Origin: Pseudomonadales bacterium
Lineage (GTDB): Bacteria > Pseudomonadota > Gammaproteobacteria > Pseudomonadales > DC-out160
NCBI GenBank assembly: GCA_019090455.1
Contig: JAHRWA010000074.1
Location: 1 to 64,000, forward strand
Direction of reading: 5' to 3'
DNA: 64,000 nucleotides
The first letter of the stretch is position 1, and each line of letters opens with the position of its first letter. The position numbers were made by a program, and so were the translations under genes. The notes under the pieces were generated by a model that saw only the letters and a program-made list of their open reading frames with translations, made no database searches and was not told the DNA's origin. Shown here in pieces: positions 55,887 through 64,000 of the stretch.

Positions 55887-57212
55887 TTACTTATTCGTGA
55901 ATTCTGGATAAGCTTCCATACCACATTCTGAAAGATCTGCACCGTCGTATTCTTCTTCTTCACTAATACGGATACCGACGACTTTCTTCAACACAAACCA
56001 GACAACGAAACTGGCACCAAATACCCAAGTGAAAATGGTAATTGCACCCACTATCTGCCCCCATAATGTCGCTGATTCATTGGTTAACGGTACCAGTAAC
56101 AAACCTAACAAACCGCAAACACCGTGTACCGATATGGCGCCAACAGGATCATCTATTCGCAGTTTATCCATAGCCAGTATTGAGAATACGACTAAAACTC
56201 CACCGGCCATTCCAAACAAGGTCGCTTGTAATGCTGTGGGGGTTGACGGCTCCGCTGTGATTGCTACTAAACCCGCTAACGCGCCATTCAGAAGCATGGT
56301 TAAATCCGCCTTGCCAAACATTAATCGCGCAACAATCAAAGCGGCGATTCCACCACCGGCAGCCGCCGCATTCGTATTTAAAAATACCATAGCGACGGAA
56401 TTAGCACTTGCGACATCACCCAACTTAAGAACAGATCCACCGTTGAATCCAAACCACCCCATCCAAAGGATAAAAGTACCTAAAGTTGCTAAAGGTAAAT
56501 TCGCACCGGGAAAAGCATTAACATCGCCATTAGCTTCGTATTTGCCCTTTCTAGCGCCGAGTAAGATCACACCCGCTAATGCAGCAGAGGCACCGGCCAT
56601 ATGAACAATCCCTGAACCCGCGAAATCAGAAAAGCCAAACCCAGACACTTCACCACAACTCTCAGAACTAATCGCATCACCCAGCGCATATAGACCGAAA
56701 ACACCACATTCGCCCCAGGAACCTTCAACACCACCACCCCAGGTCCAGCTGCCTTCCAATGGATAAATAATACCTGTCATCACCGCCGCAAATACAAGAA
56801 ATGCCCATAACTTCATTCTTTCTGCTACAGCGCCAGAGACAATGGACATAGCCGTCGCCACAAAAACAACCTGAAAGAAAAAGTCCGATGCACCAGAATA
56901 AACAGAACCACCATCAAAACCATTCTCTTTAGACGCTGCAAGAGCATCCTCCACCAAGGTATCTCCGCCTTCTATACCCGTTAGCATAAAACTTCCACCG
57001 TACATAACAGCGTACCCACAGACCAAATACATAATACAAGCCACTGCGAACAAGGCGACGTTTTTGGTCAGTATTTCAGTTGTATTTTTGGAACGCACTA
57101 AGCCTGCTTCTAACATAGCAAATCCAGCCGCCATCCACATGACTAACGCACCACACATCAAAAAATAGAATGTGTCCATAGCATACTGCAGTTGAAAAAT
57201 TTGATCTTGCAC
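55887..57212 (-). CDS. amtB: Ammonium transporter AmtB
   Basis: A 441-aa inner-membrane channel with 11 predicted helices. ALVMWMAAGFAMLEAGLVRSKNT is the opening helix pair. The twin pore histidines are in GSGIVHMAGASAALAG and GAISVHGVCGLLG; LGTFILWMGWFGFNGGS is the family signature. A Cys/Gly-rich loop (GECGVFGLYALGDAISSESCGEVSG) in the periplasm is an insertion that may be disulfide-linked. Downstream of glnK with a 181-bp gap, the usual glnK-amtB operon. Confidence 0.95.
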   Translation of the reverse strand: MQDQIFQLQYAMDTFYFLMCGALVMWMAAGFAMLEAGLVRSKNTTEILTKNVALFAVACIMYLVCGYAVMYGGSFMLTGIEGGDTLVEDALAASKENGFDGGSVYSGASDFFFQVVFVATAMSIVSGAVAERMKLWAFLVFAAVMTGIIYPLEGSWTWGGGVEGSWGECGVFGLYALGDAISSESCGEVSGFGFSDFAGSGIVHMAGASAALAGVILLGARKGKYEANGDVNAFPGANLPLATLGTFILWMGWFGFNGGSVLKLGDVASANSVAMVFLNTNAAAAGGGIAALIVARLMFGKADLTMLLNGALAGLVAITAEPSTPTALQATLFGMAGGVLVVFSILAMDKLRIDDPVGAISVHGVCGLLGLLLVPLTNESATLWGQIVGAITIFTWVFGASFVVWFVLKKVVGIRISEEEEYDGADLSECGMEAYPEFTNK

Positions 57213-57393
57213 GATGTTTTCTCCACATTACAACCGACGAGAAACTGTAGAATCCTCGTTAGCATTTTTTATTAATTCTTAAGTTAATCTCTACAGGATT
57301 TCAGGTCTATTAGACAGACTCTAAAAAATCTGCCTCTCATATTTTAATGGCCTACATAGCTTTAAGGGCTACAATAGCTTTAAATACGACCAA

Positions 57394-58392
<999 letters not shown>

Positions 58393-58641
58393 ATGAACCA
58401 AGAACAAATATTTAGTCGCATCAGTCAACACATAGAACAACTGGTACCACCTGGATTAACCGACTTAAAACTAGAAATACAGCGTAACATCAAGTCCATT
58501 CTGACAGAGAGCTTCAGTAAAATGAACGTTGTTAGCCAGGAAGAATTCGATATACAAAGTAAAGTGCTGGAGAAAACCAGAGCTAAATTGGAAAACCTAG
58601 AAAAACAAGTTCAAGAACTGGAAAAATTAAACCTACGGTAA
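58393..58641 (+). CDS. ubiK: Ubiquinone biosynthesis accessory factor UbiK
   Basis: An 82-aa protein, formerly YqiC/BMFP. MNQEQIFSRISQHIEQLVPPGLTDLKLEIQRNIKSILTESFSKMNVVSQEEFDIQSKVLEKTRAKLENLEKQVQELEKL shows an amphipathic N-terminal helix and a C-terminal trimeric coiled coil. It assists the aerobic Ubi complex. Its position beside comM and glnK-amtB is conserved in Pseudomonas. GGATAT lies before the ATG. Confidence 0.93.
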   Translation: MNQEQIFSRISQHIEQLVPPGLTDLKLEIQRNIKSILTESFSKMNVVSQEEFDIQSKVLEKTRAKLENLEKQVQELEKLNLR

Positions 58642-58794
58642 TTGCCCCTCAATCGACAGCCGCTCCTCAATCGTATCGCTAGCCGTTGCACCCCACACAT
58701 CCCCAGTGTAATGTCACAAACACATCTCACCGGGCTTGCACACGCGTTTCTTCGTCCGTTTCAAACTATGTAAAACCATCTCTAAGGATATAAC

Positions 58795-60297
58795 ATGTCT
58801 CTGGCAGTTGTTTATACTCGCGCTCGCATTGGCGTTGACGCACCGTTAGTCACAGTTGAAACTCACCTGTCCAATGGTTTGCCAGGACTATCCATAGTGG
58901 GCCTACCCGAGGCAGCAGTGCGGGAAAGTAAAGATCGTGTTCGCAGCGCAATTCTTAACTCCAACTTTGATTTTCCAGCTCGACGAATCACCATTAATCT
59001 AGCACCGGCAGACTTACCCAAAGAAGGAGGTCGCTACGACCTTCCTATCGCGCTAGGCATATTGGCAGCATCAGAGCAAATCCCCAAAGACAAACTCAGT
59101 GACAAAGAGTTTCTTGGCGAACTCGCCTTGTCGGGAGAATTGCGCGGAGTCTTAGGTTTATTACCCGCCTCTATCGCTGCCACCCAGTCTAATCGCGAAA
59201 TCTTTGTTCCAGCAATCAATCAAGAAGAAGCCGCATTACCCCACACAGCGAGGGTACGCCCTGCCCATCATTTGCTTCAGGTATGCGCCCATCTGAATCA
59301 GGCCAACACACTTCCTCTTGCACCTAAGCCTAAAAACGAAATTCAACACGACCAAAAAATTGACTTAAGCGACGTGAAAGGACAACACAGCGCGAAACGC
59401 GCTTTAGAAGTGGCCGCCGCAGGAAGCCATAGCTTGCTGATGTTCGGGCCACCCGGAACCGGAAAAACCATGCTCGCCTCACGACTCCCATCCATCTTGC
59501 CATCGCTGGAAGAGAATGAGGCATTGGATGTGGCTGCGGTCAATTCCATTGCCGGCATTACCCGAAAAGGCCACTGGCGAACACGACCTTTTCGAAACCC
59601 CCACCACACCGCTTCCGCAGTCGCCATGGTAGGCGGCGGTAGCAATCCGAAACCGGGAGAAATATCCTTAGCCCACCATGGCGTTTTATTTCTCGATGAA
59701 TTACCTGAGTTTGAAAGAAAGGTATTGGAAGTGTTAAGAGAACCATTAGAATCAGGAGAAGTCACAATCTCCCGCGCAAGCAGACAAGTGCGGTACCCAG
59801 CCCAATTTCAACTCATCACCGCAATGAACCCCTGCCCTTGTGGGTATTTAGGTCACCCACAACGTAGCTGCCGCTGCGAACCCAAACAAGTCACTCGATA
59901 TCGCAATAAAATATCAGGTCCACTATTAGATCGTATCGACTTGCATATTGAAGTCGCCTCACTACCCAAGGGAACCCTATCGAGTACAAACGACGAGGGA
60001 GAGAACAGCGCCACCGTACGCAAAAGAGTCATGGCTGCAAGGGATATTCAAATCAAACGTTGCCAGAAACCAAATCACGAATTGAACAATCAAGACATCA
60101 ATCAATATTGCCATTTAAAAGAATCAGATCGATCCTTGATGGAAACGGCACTGGAAAGAATGAACCTCTCTGCACGGGCTTATCATCGAATTTTAAAAGT
60201 AGGAAGAACCATTGCAGATTTGGAAGGCAGTAAGAACATTGAAACCTCCCACCTGACAGAAGCACTAAGCTATCGCTGTTTTGATCGTAATTTATAA
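58795..60297 (+). CDS. comM: ComM/YifB AAA+ helicase
   Basis: A 500-aa Mg-chelatase-like AAA+ protein. N-terminal Lon-protease-like fold (SLAVVYTRARIGVDAPLVTVETHLSNGLPGLSIVGLPEAAVRESKDRVRSAI), Walker A MFGPPGTGKTMLA, Walker B GVLFLDELPEF, and the C-terminal Mg_chelatase_C part. ComM aids branch migration during natural transformation, although it is also present in non-transformable species. AAGGAT precedes the ATG. Confidence 0.95.
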   Translation: MSLAVVYTRARIGVDAPLVTVETHLSNGLPGLSIVGLPEAAVRESKDRVRSAILNSNFDFPARRITINLAPADLPKEGGRYDLPIALGILAASEQIPKDKLSDKEFLGELALSGELRGVLGLLPASIAATQSNREIFVPAINQEEAALPHTARVRPAHHLLQVCAHLNQANTLPLAPKPKNEIQHDQKIDLSDVKGQHSAKRALEVAAAGSHSLLMFGPPGTGKTMLASRLPSILPSLEENEALDVAAVNSIAGITRKGHWRTRPFRNPHHTASAVAMVGGGSNPKPGEISLAHHGVLFLDELPEFERKVLEVLREPLESGEVTISRASRQVRYPAQFQLITAMNPCPCGYLGHPQRSCRCEPKQVTRYRNKISGPLLDRIDLHIEVASLPKGTLSSTNDEGENSATVRKRVMAARDIQIKRCQKPNHELNNQDINQYCHLKESDRSLMETALERMNLSARAYHRILKVGRTIADLEGSKNIETSHLTEALSYRCFDRNL

Positions 60298-60465
60298 CCC
60301 TAACTTAATTCAGATTTCGACTAGAATTAGTTTTCCGCAAAACTAGCGACAGCTATTTTTCCTATTGTGCCACTGGTTTTTATGGCAGACTATTGGGTTC
60401 TCGCGATCTCCTTATTCATTAGGGCGATTTTCGACTAATTTAATAAAAGGATGTGTTAGACGAAC

Positions 60466-61416
60466 ATGAAAGGATTTTTTGTTTTAAGTGGTCTCATAGC
60501 AATAATCATCTCCGGCTGTACCCACCTTTCCACAAAGCCACCAACAGCTAAAACTACAAGTACAGTTACCAGTAAAAATTCAAGCGTCAGTCAAAAAACG
60601 CCCCCTTCTAATAACCTTCAGAAGAAAACAATTAAAAGAACTGAAGTAAAGAAAGCCGTAGCAAAAAAAACACCCACTATTAAAAAACCGGCTGACAGGA
60701 AAACCGTCCATACAAAACCCAAATCAACACCACTGCCTCTAAATACCAAAACTCCAGTTTCCCCTATTACGAAAGCGCCCTCTACTAAGAAAGTGGAACC
60801 CATAAAAAAAGCACAAACGAAAAACAATCGCCCTATATCAACAAAAACCACTAAAAAAACAAATCTAAAGAAAACGGCGGTGATAGCTAAGCCAAAACCG
60901 ACTCTTCCACTACCATCAAAAAACACGCAACCACCGTTACAAGCTCCACCTCCAATAAAAGTAACACTAGAATCATTACCTTTGTATTTTAAAGGCTGGA
61001 CTCTCGACTACGCCAATAACATACTCGATAGCACGCAACAATGTATTCTCAACAGCGCATCATCGACTCTTGAAGATGGTGCTGGAGGGACTCCCTTCTA
61101 TCTTCAAGTCACCCCTCAAACCATTGTCGCTGTCACCAAATCAAACATTGATCTCAAATATCCTGACACGGGCATTCAAATAGATCTCAACAAAAAAAGG
61201 GTTGTTGATCGTTTGTTTAATGAAACATCAGTGATATTCGAGAAAAGCATATACACTTTATTAACCCAGTTAAAGCAGGGTCAACTCGCCACCGTCACGC
61301 TGGGTTTCTGGCCTACCTGGCCTATAAGCCAAAGTCATCAGGCGCTAATCGAGCTAAACGAATTCTCACAAGCCTACCAAGCTCTACTGGCCTGCAACCG
61401 GATTTCGAAAAATTAA
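60466..61416 (+). CDS. Lys/Thr/Pro-rich lipoprotein, first gene of a signalling operon
   Basis: A 316-aa protein with a lipobox (ISGC, C18). Residues about 22-163 are almost only Lys, Thr, Pro, Ser and Ala, repeating KKT/KPT/PST-like units: an extended basic linker that could cross the periplasm or bind the cell wall. The C-terminal globular part (164-316, LESLPLYFKGWTLDYANNILDSTQQCILNS... and ATVTLGFWPTWPISQSHQALIELNEF) has no family known to me; two Cys (about residues 192 and 310) may form a disulfide. It precedes a receptor and a kinase gene by 43 and about 1000 bp. Confidence 0.72.
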   Translation: MKGFFVLSGLIAIIISGCTHLSTKPPTAKTTSTVTSKNSSVSQKTPPSNNLQKKTIKRTEVKKAVAKKTPTIKKPADRKTVHTKPKSTPLPLNTKTPVSPITKAPSTKKVEPIKKAQTKNNRPISTKTTKKTNLKKTAVIAKPKPTLPLPSKNTQPPLQAPPPIKVTLESLPLYFKGWTLDYANNILDSTQQCILNSASSTLEDGAGGTPFYLQVTPQTIVAVTKSNIDLKYPDTGIQIDLNKKRVVDRLFNETSVIFEKSIYTLLTQLKQGQLATVTLGFWPTWPISQSHQALIELNEFSQAYQALLACNRISKN

Positions 61417-61459
61417 CACTACCTAAAAAACCGATTACCAAAAGAAGAGAAATTACATT

Positions 61460-62377
61460 ATGGGCATACGATCGAAATTCAATATCGCTCTACTGGCGAC
61501 TTCTATTTTAGGCATCTGTATCTCTGGTTTTATCGGCTATGAGCTACTACAAAAAAACGCTCGCCATGAAGTCCTAGATAGCGCCCGCATTATGATGGAG
61601 AGCGCCATCGCTGTTCGTGGGTATACCGTTAGTGAAATAAAACCTTTGTTAGCGGTGCAACAACGTCGGAATTTTATTTCACAAACGGTTCCTGCATACG
61701 CAGCCAGCCAATATATTGCTCGCCTTCAGAAAAAGCATCCCGAATACAGTTATAAAGAGGCAACTTTAAATCCCACTAATCCAGCCAATCGTGCCACACA
61801 GTGGGAATCGGATATTATCTCCTGGTTTCGAAATAATAGTGAGAATAAAGAGGTTATCGGGGAACGCGACACGCCTACTGGCCGATACTTGTATATGGGC
61901 CGACCCATACAGATTTCTAATGAAAAGTGCCTAGCATGTCACAGCACCCCTGCCGCAGCGCCACAAACCCTGATTAATACCTACGGTGATAGCAATGGTT
62001 TCGGCTGGAAACACAATGAAATTGTTGGCGCTCAAATTGTTTCGGTTCCCATGGCCGTTCCATTAGAAAGAGCCATGTCTGCCTTCTATACCTTCACCTT
62101 ACTCCTAATAGGAATATTTTTACTCACCGCTATTCTGCTCAATGTACTGCTACACTTTGTCATTATTAAACCCATACGGATAATGTCGACTAAAGCAGAT
62201 GAAGTGAGCATGGGAGCCCTTGACGTAGAAGAGCTCAAAATTGACAGCGCAGATGAAATGGGGTCCTTGGCTAGATCTTTTAATCGTATGCATCGTAGCT
62301 TAGATAATGCAGTCAAAATGCTTGATGAATCTATAGGCGCCGAAGATGAATCGGAAAAACCCACCACTTTTAGGTAG
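61460..62377 (+). CDS. Haem-motif (Tll0287-like) HAMP receptor without output domain
   Basis: A 305-aa inner-membrane protein: TM1 (about 9-29), a periplasmic Tll0287-like sensor (30-208) with a c-type haem motif CLACH (157-161), TM2 (about 210-235) and a HAMP linker (236-290), then 15 residues and the stop. No kinase, cyclase or methyl-accepting domain is present, so it would signal through a partner. The Ser/Thr kinase starts 15 bp downstream. The haem site suggests redox or gas sensing, by analogy with haem-containing PAS-like receptors. Confidence 0.82.
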   Translation: MGIRSKFNIALLATSILGICISGFIGYELLQKNARHEVLDSARIMMESAIAVRGYTVSEIKPLLAVQQRRNFISQTVPAYAASQYIARLQKKHPEYSYKEATLNPTNPANRATQWESDIISWFRNNSENKEVIGERDTPTGRYLYMGRPIQISNEKCLACHSTPAAAPQTLINTYGDSNGFGWKHNEIVGAQIVSVPMAVPLERAMSAFYTFTLLLIGIFLLTAILLNVLLHFVIIKPIRIMSTKADEVSMGALDVEELKIDSADEMGSLARSFNRMHRSLDNAVKMLDESIGAEDESEKPTTFR

Positions 62378-62392
62378 TATTCAATAGGATAT

Positions 62393-63775
62393 ATGGCCCC
62401 CATTAAGATGAGCAACACTCGCAATTTTCCTGAAAAAATTGATAAGTACGACATCACTTCCATTCTCGGGCAAGGTGCCATGGGCGTAGTTTACAAGGGC
62501 TATGACAAGCATATTGATAGAGAGGTAGCGATAAAAGTATTACACCCGCATCTGAGACAAGGAGATATGGGTGACGACCTCATCATTCGTTTCAACCAGG
62601 AAGCCAAGGCCGCTGCCCGCTGCTTTCACCCCAATATCGTCACCGTCTTTGATTTCGGCAGCGATAATGACGCACCGTATATCGTAATGGAGTACGTACA
62701 GGGTGTGGAGCTGAAGGCGAGACTCAAGAGTAATAAAAGTTTCTCTCTCAACCCCTCCATAGAAATAGTACTGCAAATTTTGGATGCGCTTTCATACGCT
62801 CACGATCAAGGTGTTGTTCATCGGGACATCAAACCCGCCAATATTATTTTACTCGATAACGGGCGTATCAAAGTCTCTGATTTTGGCGTAGCACGCCTCG
62901 ACACATCGGAGCTTACCAGTACCGGGTTTATGGTAGGCACTCCTAATTACATGTCTCCTGAAGGGCTCCGAGGAGATCCAGTAGACCTGCGTTCCGATTT
63001 ATACAGTACTGGTTTGTTATTGTTTGAACTGTTGACAAACCGGAAGCTGATACGCGGCATACCCTTAGATGAAGCATTGCTTCCCTTGCAACAAACCTCT
63101 CACCTCACGCCAGCACAAGCTTCACAGTTATTGCAGATAATAGAAAAAGCCCTCCAAGCCCTGCCTCAACAGCGCTACCAATTGGCTGTCGAGTTTATTG
63201 GTGATCTACGCTCGTTGGAGGACTACGACACCGAGGAAGGAAAAACACTACTCAAACAGGTTAACCAAATGACGAGACCTGGTACCAGTAACGCCAGCGT
63301 TACCGAAATTGTTCCTACCTTAGATGAGCAGAGTCATCTCTCCCAATGGAATCCTGATGTTCTAAAATCCATAGAAGGAAATCTAGCCAAATATATAGGC
63401 CCCTTAGCCCGCATTGTCATACACAAAGTCGCTAAAAAGAGCCGCACGGTAACCGATTTCAGTCAAAGTTTGGCTTCAGAAATCCCTAATGAAAAGGAAC
63501 GCATTCAATTTCTGGAGCAATTGGACAAATCAGGTTTTCGAGAAGGGACGCTAGCCAAAAAACAGGACTCTCAATCTCGATACGAAATCACTTCCGAGGA
63601 GGTTGACGAAGCCTCTAAAGGACTTGCGTATCACGTGGGCCCACTGGCCAGCAGACTGGTAAAAAAAGCAGCGAAGCTTGCGAAGAATAAAGAAGATTTT
63701 TATCAACAACTTGCCGAACATATTCCCGACAAAAAAGAGCGGGCGGCGTTTTTAAAAAAGAAGATCAAATCCTAG
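62393..63775 (+). CDS. Ser/Thr protein kinase with duplicated C-terminal domain
   Basis: A 460-aa Hanks-type kinase. Gly loop LGQGAMGVVYKG, Lys in VAIKVL, catalytic HRDIKPANI, SDFG, and activation segment GTPNYMSPEG are all intact (kinase domain about 20-285). No membrane segment. The C-terminus has two copies of a ~55-residue module (322-376 and 404-460) sharing GPLA...VKK-A-K...DF-Q-LA--IP--KER--FL. Such modules occur in other proteobacterial kinases (DUF8082-like) and probably mediate oligomerisation. No phosphatase gene is beside it. Likely partner of the receptor upstream. Confidence 0.88.
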   Translation: MAPIKMSNTRNFPEKIDKYDITSILGQGAMGVVYKGYDKHIDREVAIKVLHPHLRQGDMGDDLIIRFNQEAKAAARCFHPNIVTVFDFGSDNDAPYIVMEYVQGVELKARLKSNKSFSLNPSIEIVLQILDALSYAHDQGVVHRDIKPANIILLDNGRIKVSDFGVARLDTSELTSTGFMVGTPNYMSPEGLRGDPVDLRSDLYSTGLLLFELLTNRKLIRGIPLDEALLPLQQTSHLTPAQASQLLQIIEKALQALPQQRYQLAVEFIGDLRSLEDYDTEEGKTLLKQVNQMTRPGTSNASVTEIVPTLDEQSHLSQWNPDVLKSIEGNLAKYIGPLARIVIHKVAKKSRTVTDFSQSLASEIPNEKERIQFLEQLDKSGFREGTLAKKQDSQSRYEITSEEVDEASKGLAYHVGPLASRLVKKAAKLAKNKEDFYQQLAEHIPDKKERAAFLKKKIKS

Positions 63776-63872
63776 GCAACTGCATTACCTTCATTATCAT
63801 CACCAAGCCCCCAACTCCGCAGCGAATAGCTGGTAATATAGCCTGCTGTTAAATTCATTCCTCGGAGCCCTC

Positions 63873-64000
63873 GTGACCAGCAAGTTAAACCCTAAACAAC
63901 AACAAGCCGTCAAAAACATCAGCTCCCCTTTGCTGGTATTGGCAGGCGCGGGTTCCGGAAAAACCAGCGTAATTACTCAAAAAATCGCCTATTTAGTCGA
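63873..64000 (+). CDS. rep: ATP-dependent DNA helicase Rep, N-terminal fragment
   Basis: The first 42 codons are present before the window edge. [41 protein letters not shown] is the UvrD/Rep helicase motif Q and Walker A (AGAGSGKT). The start is a GTG at 63873, with GGAG 7 nt upstream. Order comM...rep also matches Pseudomonas. The gene is cut by the window end, not broken. Confidence 0.9.
   Translation, partial: MTSKLNPKQQQAVKNISSPLLVLAGAGSGKTSVITQKIAYLV

Noticed and set aside
56029-56604. 191-residue plus-strand frame opposite amtB
   Set aside because: It is the complement of a hydrophobic, codon-biased gene with complete AmtB motifs; the frame has no ribosome site and gives a low-complexity Ala/Pro/Asn product.
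59343-59765. 140-residue minus-strand frame
   Set aside because: Antisense to the comM AAA+ core; no start signals.

Overview
The window reads as a contiguous stretch of a free-living, probably marine gammaproteobacterial chromosome of moderate GC. The strongest taxonomic evidence is gene order. The block algZ-algR-hemC-hemD-hemX-hemY divergent from argH, and the block cyaA, lptM, lysA, dapF, DUF484, HAD phosphatase, sutA, amtB-glnK, ubiK, comM, rep, both match the layout known from Pseudomonas and its relatives (Pseudomonadales/Cellvibrionales). No IS element, prophage, CRISPR array, rRNA or tRNA gene was found.

Layout. 1-5.3 kb is a patchwork: a metY-type sulfhydrylase, a GFA-fold protein, a small HTH-like protein with its own terminator, a decayed vapB antitoxin (2887-3063), a DMT permease, a YdjM-like membrane protein and an AT-rich lipoprotein gene. 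5.3-15 kb holds a fatty acyl-CoA ligase, a NupC nucleoside carrier, the SelO AMPylase, an OmpW porin, a hotdog thioesterase, a DUF302 protein and a vanadium-haloperoxidase-like lipoprotein with a palindromic operator upstream. 15.4-27.6 kb is a long minus-strand array: the LytTR two-component pair, the hem genes, and then an unusual tail of two DUF1538 membrane proteins, a PII-like protein, a CBS-pair protein, a patatin and a Ycf46-type AAA ATPase. 27.7-38.5 kb contains argH, a DUF885 peptidase-like protein and a lipid/CoA catabolic neighbourhood (CaiB-type CoA-transferase, two SDRs, PF10118-type metal hydrolase, HSL-type esterase, crotonase). 38.6-44 kb encodes an autotransporter-type barrel followed by a 1292-residue lipoprotein with three CxxCH haem sites and Fn3-like repeats. 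44.5-64 kb is the conserved core block (cAMP, lysine, polyamine and nitrogen control). It ends with a three-gene signalling operon (K/T/P-rich lipoprotein, haem-motif HAMP receptor, Ser/Thr kinase) and the truncated start of rep.

How the genes work together. The hem genes feed tetrapyrrole synthesis. lysA-dapF supply lysine and DAP. speA-speE make polyamine precursors and spermidine. glnK-amtB, with a sigma-54-like element upstream, handle ammonium. The strongest candidate for an undescribed system is 15.4-21.0 kb: a predicted two-subunit DUF1538 membrane complex encoded tightly with a PII-like protein and a CBS protein, which looks like a nucleotide-gated transporter, plus a patatin and an AAA ATPase. 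Secondary candidates are the split receptor/kinase operon at 60.4-63.8 kb, the haem-lipoprotein/autotransporter pair, and the replacement of xerC by four 16-bp tandem repeats at 50.8 kb.
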